In this document: in pieces, positions 58,935 through 64,000 of the stretch | Layout: the number at the start of each line of letters is the position of its first letter | Numbering within the stretch: the first letter of the stretch is position 1 | Assembly: GCF_005887095.1 (NCBI RefSeq) | Contig: NZ_PNCI01000001.1 | Span: forward strand, 62,001 to 126,000 | Direction: 5' to 3' | Source: Pseudoalteromonas rubra | GTDB taxonomy: Bacteria > Pseudomonadota > Gammaproteobacteria > Enterobacterales > Alteromonadaceae | Length of the DNA stretch: 64,000 bases | The notes under the pieces: generated by a model | Seen by the model: only the letters and a program-made list of their open reading frames with translations | What the model was told of the DNA's origin: nothing | Databases searched by the model: none | Made by a program: the position numbers and the translations under genes

Positions 58935-58964
58935 GTGACACTGAACCTGTAAATAGCGTATAAT
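58935..58964 (+). promoter_or_regulatory. Sigma-70 promoter of rhlE
   Basis: -35 GTGACA (58935-58940), an 18-base spacer and a perfect -10 TATAAT (58959-58964). It lies 36 bases before the rhlE ATG at 59001. Confidence 0.65.
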
Positions 58965-59000
58965 CTGCGGCCCTTCATTATTGGTCGCAGGTTTTTTGCT

Positions 59001-60299
59001 ATGAATTTTAAGTCTTTCAGTTTTCCCGATGCCTTACTACAGGCGCTTGATGAATTAAATTTCCATACCCTGACACCGATACAGCAAGCTGCTATTCCAG
59101 TTGTAAGGCGTGGACACGACGTTCTGGCAACGGCGCAAACCGGAACGGGTAAAACCGCAGCGTTTGCATTGCCTGTGATACACCGTCTGCTGGAGGGAGA
59201 GTCACTAGCATCGCCAAGAGCGCTGATCCTGGCTCCAACCCGTGAGTTGGCTGAGCAAATAGCCAATAACTGCGACGCATTTTGTCAATATACCCCTTTA
59301 ACCGTTCAGGCTGTCTTTGGTGGTGTGAACGTAGATGGTCAAACACAGCGCTTGTCTCAGGGCGTTGATATCCTGGTTGCGACACCGGGCCGCTTGCTCG
59401 ACTTAATTCGTTTAGGTGCTGTCAGTCTTGCTCAGGTTAAATACCTGGTATTGGATGAAGCGGACCGTATGCTGGATATGGGCTTTATTGCCGATATGCA
59501 GAAGGTCATTAACATGGTTAGCGAAGACAGACAGCTGTTGTTGTTCTCCGCGACCTTCCCAACAGCCGTAAAACAATTCGCAAAGCAAGTGCTTCGAGAG
59601 CCAAAATTCGTTCAGGCAGCCAAAGAGAATACAACCGCTGAAACGGTAAGACACGTTGTTTATCCGGTTGAACAAAAACGTAAGCAGGAGTTACTTTCAG
59701 AATTAATCGGCAAGAAAAACTGGTTGCAAGTACTGGTTTTCGTCAATATGAAAGACGATGCGGATCAACTGGTCAAAGAGCTCGAATTGGATGGTATCAG
59801 TGCTACTGTATGTCACGGTGACAAGAGTCAGGGGGCTCGTCGTCGTGCATTGCGCGAATTTAAAGAAGGTAAAGTCAGGGTATTAGTGGCAACTGAGGTA
59901 GCGGCTCGTGGTATCGACATTGATGGCTTGCCACGCGTCATTAACTATGACCTACCGTATCTGGCAGAAGACTATGTACACCGTATAGGCCGTACTGGTC
60001 GTGCCGGCAATTCGGGTCAGGCAATTTCTTTTGTGGCGCGAGAGGAAGAGCAAACTCTTATCCACATTGAAACCTTGATTGAGCAAAAGATTAAACGCTA
60101 CTATTTACCAGGATATGAGGTTGCCAACCGAGAAAACCTGATTGAGAATTTGGCCAAGAAGCCGTCTCATCAGCGTCGAAAAGCACGTACCAACCGTCCG
60201 AGCAACCAGGCCAGTGGCGAAGCTCGTGCTAAAAACCGTTCTAAAATTAGTAATGTACGTCAGAGATTAAAAGGCGCTCAGCTAAAATTACAAAAGTAA
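59001..60299 (+). CDS. rhlE: DEAD-box RNA helicase RhlE
   Basis: A 432-residue ATP-dependent RNA helicase of the RhlE group, involved in ribosome assembly and RNA decay. Q motif FHTLTPIQQAAIP, motif I AQTGTGKT (45-52), PTRELAEQ, DEAD (152-155), SAT (183-185), ARGIDID and HRIGRTGR are all in place. The C-terminal tail is basic (KKPSHQRRKARTNRPS). The start is an ATG behind GGTCGCAGG. Monocistronic with a hairpin after the stop. Confidence 0.95.
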   Translation: MNFKSFSFPDALLQALDELNFHTLTPIQQAAIPVVRRGHDVLATAQTGTGKTAAFALPVIHRLLEGESLASPRALILAPTRELAEQIANNCDAFCQYTPLTVQAVFGGVNVDGQTQRLSQGVDILVATPGRLLDLIRLGAVSLAQVKYLVLDEADRMLDMGFIADMQKVINMVSEDRQLLLFSATFPTAVKQFAKQVLREPKFVQAAKENTTAETVRHVVYPVEQKRKQELLSELIGKKNWLQVLVFVNMKDDADQLVKELELDGISATVCHGDKSQGARRRALREFKEGKVRVLVATEVAARGIDIDGLPRVINYDLPYLAEDYVHRIGRTGRAGNSGQAISFVAREEEQTLIHIETLIEQKIKRYYLPGYEVANRENLIENLAKKPSHQRRKARTNRPSNQASGEARAKNRSKISNVRQRLKGAQLKLQK

Positions 60300-60308
60300 T
60301 TCAGTGTT

Positions 60309-60336
60309 TGAGATCTGGCCATATGGACCAGATCTC
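60309..60336. terminator. Hairpin between rhlE and the GST gene
   Basis: A perfect 10-base stem TGAGATCTGG / CCAGATCTCA with a 9-base loop. No T tract; it lies between the convergent genes, so it may serve both. Confidence 0.6.
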
Positions 60337-60341
60337 AGCGT

Positions 60342-60977
60342 TCAGCGATACATGCCTAATTCTGTCCCTTCTTTCTTACATACCGCTTCAATAGCTGGGT
60401 GTCTTGATATACCTGCTAAGTAACGCCCCAGATGCTCGAACTGTAGGGGAGGTTTTGCAAGCTCGTCAGCCCAAATGCACAGCATAAATAAATAGCAGTC
60501 ACAGACTGTGAATTGCTCACCGACCATATAGGTCTTATCTGCAAGGTGCCTGTCCAGTATAGTGAGCATGTCCTGAACCCGCGATTGCTGAGTCCGAATA
60601 ATATCATCATACATCAGTGCACTTTGTGTATGTCGCTCCGGATAAAAATAAATCATCAACTCTGCTTGTACTGTTGTTGTGAGATACATCAGCCATTGAT
60701 AAAACTCAGCTCTGTGCTGTGACTCAGAAGGTATTAGGTTCCCTTCGGGGTGTTTTTCACATAAATAGAGGCATATTGCAGCACTCTCAAACAGAACAAA
60801 CTCGTCGTCTACCAGAGTAGGGATCCTTCCTGTAGGGTTGAGCCGTAAATACTGTGCCGATCTTTGAACATTTTTTTTTCTGTCGACAAGTTCAAGCTGA
60901 TAAGGGACCTGGAGGGCTTCTAGAACAAAGTGGGGTGCTAAACTCGCATTGCGTGGATAGTAAAACAGTGTATACAT
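60342..60977 (-). CDS. Glutathione S-transferase
   Basis: A 211-residue GST of the theta/beta-like branch. The thioredoxin-fold half has MYTLFYYPRNASLAPHFVLE and the glutathione-binding NPTGRIPTL with the ESAAICLYL segment; the helical half has the conserved DCYLFMLCIWADEL. The frame extends upstream by 42 codons, but the ATG at 60977 has AAGG eight bases upstream and starts the family fold. Substrate unknown. A run of nine T (A in the coding sense) lies at 60869-60877. It is convergent with rhlE. Confidence 0.85.
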   Translation of the reverse strand: MYTLFYYPRNASLAPHFVLEALQVPYQLELVDRKKNVQRSAQYLRLNPTGRIPTLVDDEFVLFESAAICLYLCEKHPEGNLIPSESQHRAEFYQWLMYLTTTVQAELMIYFYPERHTQSALMYDDIIRTQQSRVQDMLTILDRHLADKTYMVGEQFTVCDCYLFMLCIWADELAKPPLQFEHLGRYLAGISRHPAIEAVCKKEGTELGMYR

Positions 60978-61086
60978 GGTTAGCCTTAAATAGTTTATGT
61001 CGTAGGTGTAAACTCCTTTTCGGCGATTCCTATAGGACTGTAGGACAGCATCGACTATTAAACAAATAGAACCTTGCATATTCGCC

Positions 61087-61113
61087 AAAAAAAATGCCAG
61101 CAAGCGCTGGCAT
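61087..61113 (-). terminator. AbgT terminator
   Basis: In the minus sense, stem ATGCCAGC / GCTGGCAT with a 4-base loop and a run of T. It follows the AbgT gene stop. Confidence 0.88.
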
Positions 61114-61120
61114 CATTTAG

Positions 61121-62719
61121 TTAGGGTTGATAATAAATCGGTGAATTAGGCCCGACAGGTAAGCCAAACCCAAACACCCAGATATAGAAAAGTGCTACCC
61201 AGCCGATAAAGAAACACATACTGTAAGGCAGCATGGTTGCGACCAGAGTACCAATTCCCATATCCTTTTTATATTTGGTAGCAACGGCCAGGATCAGGCC
61301 AAAATAACTCATCATAGGTGTGATCAGGTTAGTTACTGAGTCACCAATACGGTAAGCGGCCTGAATCGTTTCAGGGGCGTAGCCAACCAGCATTAGCATA
61401 GGCACAAAAATTGGCGCCGTAACTGCCCACTGAGCCGATGAAGAGCCAAGACTTAGGTTAACAACCGCACACATTAAGATAAACAATACAAAGACTTCTG
61501 GTCCTGTCAGGTTCAGTGCCTGCAGCATAGCGGCGCCGTTGATAGCCAGAATAGTGCCCAAGTTTGTCCATTTAAAGAAGGCAACAAACTGAGCGGCAAA
61601 GAATACCAGCACGATATACATGCCCATCGAACTCATGCTCTTACTCATGGCATCAATGACGTCACGATCGTTGCGCATGGTGCCAACAACGCGTCCATAG
61701 ACAAATCCCGGAATAGCGAATGTCACAAAGATAAATACAACTATACCCTTAAGGAAAGGAGAGCCTGCGACCGCGCCTGTTTCCGGGTGACGCAGAATGC
61801 CATTTTCCGGGACTATGGTTAATGCTAGCAGAGCAGAAACAACCAGTAAGGCAACACCGGCCCACTTTAGACCAGACTTTTCTTTGTCAGTGAGGTGTTC
61901 AATATTGTTGCTTGAGAGATCGATACTGGCTTCATCCGGGTTATATTTACCCAGTCGAGGTTCAACAATAGCCTCTGTTACCCAGGTACCGACGATGGCA
62001 ATCAGGAATACAGAAATCATCATGAAATACCAGTTTGCTTCTGGCCCAACCTGATAGCTAGGGTCGATCATCTGAGCTGCAGGGGTGGTAATACCGGCAA
62101 GCAGAGGATCTATGGTGCCCAGCAATAAGTTTGCACTGTAACCACCCGAAACACCTGCAAATGCAGCAGCCAGGCCTGCCAATGGATGGCGTCCCAGGCT
62201 ATGGAATATCATCGCTGCCAATGGAATTAAAACAACATAACCGAGTTCTGAAGCGGTATTCGAAAGAATCGCAGCAAACACAACCATAAAGGTAACAAGG
62301 CGTTTCGATGCGCCCATTACCATGCCTCGCATTGCTGCAGAGAGCATACCTGAGTGTTCTGCAACACTTACACCCAGAAGTGCGACCAGAACGGTTCCAA
62401 GCGGCGCAAAGCCGGTAAAGTTAGTAACGAGTCCGGTGACAATACGCTGCAGACCTTCTGCGCTCATCAGGCTTACTACCTCAATCACACCGTCTGGTGC
62501 GCGACCTTTTGCTCCTTCTGGGCGAGGATCTATGGCACTGAGGCCCATCCAGTCGGCAATGCCACTGAAAACGACAATGGCGACACAGAACATCGCAAAC
62601 AGAGTGATGGGGTGGGGCAGCATATTGCCCAGAAACTCAACCGTTGCTAAAAAGCGGTTAAACAGGCCGCCTTGCTTTTGGTTGGATTGATCAGCTGACG
62701 TCTCTACAGCATTCGACAT
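61121..62719 (-). CDS. AbgT-family transporter
   Basis: A 532-residue inner-membrane carrier of the AbgT family, which imports p-aminobenzoyl-glutamate or exports sulfonamides and similar antimetabolites. About 11 helices. Family markers: ADWMGLSAIDPRPEGAKGR near the N-terminus, SVAEHSGMLSAAMRGMVMGA, the NTASELGYVVLIPLAAMIF hairpin, and the C-terminal SLGSSSAQWAVTAPIFVPML and DSVTNLITPMMSYFG. The ATG at 62719 with GAGAAA upstream is chosen; the frame opens 16 codons earlier. Monocistronic with a good terminator. Confidence 0.92.
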   Translation of the reverse strand: MSNAVETSADQSNQKQGGLFNRFLATVEFLGNMLPHPITLFAMFCVAIVVFSGIADWMGLSAIDPRPEGAKGRAPDGVIEVVSLMSAEGLQRIVTGLVTNFTGFAPLGTVLVALLGVSVAEHSGMLSAAMRGMVMGASKRLVTFMVVFAAILSNTASELGYVVLIPLAAMIFHSLGRHPLAGLAAAFAGVSGGYSANLLLGTIDPLLAGITTPAAQMIDPSYQVGPEANWYFMMISVFLIAIVGTWVTEAIVEPRLGKYNPDEASIDLSSNNIEHLTDKEKSGLKWAGVALLVVSALLALTIVPENGILRHPETGAVAGSPFLKGIVVFIFVTFAIPGFVYGRVVGTMRNDRDVIDAMSKSMSSMGMYIVLVFFAAQFVAFFKWTNLGTILAINGAAMLQALNLTGPEVFVLFILMCAVVNLSLGSSSAQWAVTAPIFVPMLMLVGYAPETIQAAYRIGDSVTNLITPMMSYFGLILAVATKYKKDMGIGTLVATMLPYSMCFFIGWVALFYIWVFGFGLPVGPNSPIYYQP

Positions 62720-62851
62720 AGCAAATTTCTCGGTTATAAAAAATGCCGTTACTCTACCACCAATCACTCGCTAGGTTTATAGCAAAGCGTTAATTTTGAA
62801 AGATTCTGAGACAAAATGAGTAAAATACTCAGCTGTACCTAACAATAAAGG

Positions 62852-63124
62852 TCAATCTTTGGCCTCGTTAGCCATTTGGTATATAAAGTTGAGCTTATTG
62901 ATGAAGTCCTCTTTATTCTTTTCGTGCTGGTAATCCATATGATAAGTATTGTGAAAACCAAACCTGAGTAACAAAGCACTGCCTTCAAGGTAAATGGTAT
63001 ATCCATCGGGATCTGAGTAGGCACGGATCCCTTCAAACAGCTTACCGTTTTCGTCTGTTTCACCATGTTGCTGAATGTATTCATATACGGCGAGTATTTG
63101 ACGACTATCTATTTCATTTTTCAT
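62852..63124 (-). CDS. DUF3081-like small protein
   Basis: A 90-residue soluble protein. MKNEIDSRQILAVYEYIQQH and SDPDGYTIYLEGSALLL match my recollection of the DUF3081 family of Shewanella and Vibrio. Start ATG 63124 has AGGAG seven bases away. It is divergent from the RNase Z-like gene. The overlapping frame at 62839-63084 on the same strand has no such match and is rejected. Confidence 0.6.
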   Translation of the reverse strand: MKNEIDSRQILAVYEYIQQHGETDENGKLFEGIRAYSDPDGYTIYLEGSALLLRFGFHNTYHMDYQHEKNKEDFINKLNFIYQMANEAKD

Positions 63125-63269
63125 ATCATACTCCTGTCATAGCAAGGGGTTTGCAACTTCCTTCGACCAGGGCAGTGCAGCCAACCTAACTGAATTCAAC
63201 TGGCCCTGGTTCCACTGTAACCTAAGCTGTGGCAGGATCAATGTCTCTGACCGCATTTTAGGAGTTGTT

Positions 63270-64000
63270 TTGCAGTTACATTTTTTGGGGACTTCATCAG
63301 GAAGCCCGAGTCTGAGCAGAAACATGTCAGCAACCGGTGTCAGTTTCGACAAAAGCAAATCCTGGTTGCTGGTGGACTGCGCAGAAGCAACTCAGCACCA
63401 GCTTCTCAAGTCCGACTTATCCCCTTATCACTTAAGTGTGATTTGTATCAGCCACTTGCATGGTGATCATTGTTATGGCTTGCCCGGCTTATTGGCGTCT
63501 ATGGCCATGTCGGGCAGACAAGCTCCCGTTCATCTTATTGCCCCTCAGGCGGTCATCCAGTTTGTTATGTCAACACTGACCGTAACTCAAGTGGCTTTAC
63601 CTTTTAATCTGTATACGATGCCAATTGAGCAAAATGATCAGTTAGTGTGTTTTGAGTTTTGTAAGGTTGAAATTATCAAGCTGAAACATAGAGTTCCAAG
63701 CTACGGGTTTAAAATCACAGAAACCGATATCCCTCGTAAATTGAGAGTGTCCCAACTTGCGAATGACGGTGTTGAGAGCGGCCCACACTACAACTTGCTG
63801 CAAAAGGGCCTGGATGTCGATTTTGCAGGGCGACGACTGCGTGCTGACACTTATGCCTTTCCAAGCTGGCGGCCGCGGGTGGCTATCATTTGTGGCGATA
63901 ACGAAAAGCCAGCATTGCTGTCTCCTTATTGTGCTGATGTTGACATGCTGGTTCATGAGGCAACATTTACCCATTCTGATCTTATGAGGGTTGGCACACA
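63270..64000 (+). CDS. RNase Z / ElaC-type metallo-beta-lactamase, truncated at the window end
   Basis: An open frame that starts at a TTG (63270; AGGAG five bases upstream) and runs off the window. The product begins MQLHFLGTSSGSPSLSRNMS, the typical start of RNase Z, and has the metal motif ISHLHGDH, then PGLLASMAMSGR. RNase Z trims tRNA 3' ends; distant members act on other RNAs. About 243 residues are visible, with the end missing. It is divergent from the DUF3081-like gene. The unusual TTG start is the only one that preserves the conserved N-terminus. Confidence 0.85.
   Translation, partial: MQLHFLGTSSGSPSLSRNMSATGVSFDKSKSWLLVDCAEATQHQLLKSDLSPYHLSVICISHLHGDHCYGLPGLLASMAMSGRQAPVHLIAPQAVIQFVMSTLTVTQVALPFNLYTMPIEQNDQLVCFEFCKVEIIKLKHRVPSYGFKITETDIPRKLRVSQLANDGVESGPHYNLLQKGLDVDFAGRRLRADTYAFPSWRPRVAIICGDNEKPALLSPYCADVDMLVHEATFTHSDLMRVGT

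Noticed and set aside
60869..60877. Run of nine T in the GST gene as a phase-variation tract
   Set aside because: Nine A in the coding sense encode ordinary Lys-Lys-Asn in the family fold. No reason to suppose switching beyond the run itself.
62839..63084. 81-residue minus-strand frame
   Set aside because: It overlaps the DUF3081-like frame in another phase and has no Shine-Dalgarno or family.
63137..63358. 73-residue minus-strand frame
   Set aside because: It overlaps the start of the RNase Z-like gene, whose N-terminus is conserved.

Overview
The window looks like ordinary chromosome of a marine gammaproteobacterium of the Alteromonadales, most likely Pseudoalteromonas. This rests on gene content: several TonB receptors, secreted M4, M28 and S8 proteases with PPC, PKD or chitin-binding tails, a GlyGly-CTERM surface protein, small Alteromonadales families (DUF1496, DUF2132, DUF3081, DUF6058, TIGR02647), and DnaK/DnaJ, RhlE and PEP carboxylase of gammaproteobacterial type. 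The species is not determined. I see no tRNA, rRNA, CRISPR array, insertion sequence or prophage.

Layout. 0-8 kb: a small membrane protein, a TonB receptor, a lipoprotein, then two secreted peptidases (M4 and M28) carrying matching pairs of PPC domains. 8-14 kb: a dicarboxylate symporter, a Sel1 protein, an iron-regulated RyhB-like small RNA (my prediction) divergent from ppc, and a SpoIIAA-like protein. 14-20 kb: convergent cdd and udp, a DUF2189 membrane protein, a ureohydrolase, a solute-binding protein and three small proteins. 20-26 kb: tyrosine catabolism genes maiA and hmgA with a divergent MarR regulator and its probable operator, then an Oar-like TonB receptor downstream of an S1/P1 nuclease. 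27-34 kb: a two-gene unit of a membrane-anchored solute-binding protein and a bitopic protein with a possible winged-helix tail, a lipoprotein 5'-nucleotidase, an M16 peptidase and a GNAT acetyltransferase. 34.5-38 kb: the pqiABC lipid-transport operon. 38-46 kb: a thioesterase, dnaK-dnaJ behind a sigma-32 promoter, ybaK and fadE with a FadR-like site. 46-53 kb: a kinase-like/EamA pair, an S8 protease, a sugar-binding protein, cytochrome b562 and a TonB receptor. 53-64 kb: a 1134-residue BNR-repeat surface protein, a strikingly plant-like dapA, rhlE, a GST, an AbgT transporter and the 5' part of an RNase Z-like gene cut by the window end.

How they fit together. The window describes a polymer-degrading heterotroph. 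Secreted proteases release peptides. S1/P1 nuclease and 5'-nucleotidase can turn nucleic acids into nucleosides and phosphate, and cdd plus udp salvage the pyrimidine nucleosides. FadE and the hmgA/maiA pathway feed acyl-CoA and tyrosine carbon into central metabolism, where ppc refills the TCA cycle. The observations most worth following are the RyhB-like RNA (10616-10780, minus), the plant-type dapA, and the solute-binding protein/membrane wHTH pair at 27.1-28.9 kb.
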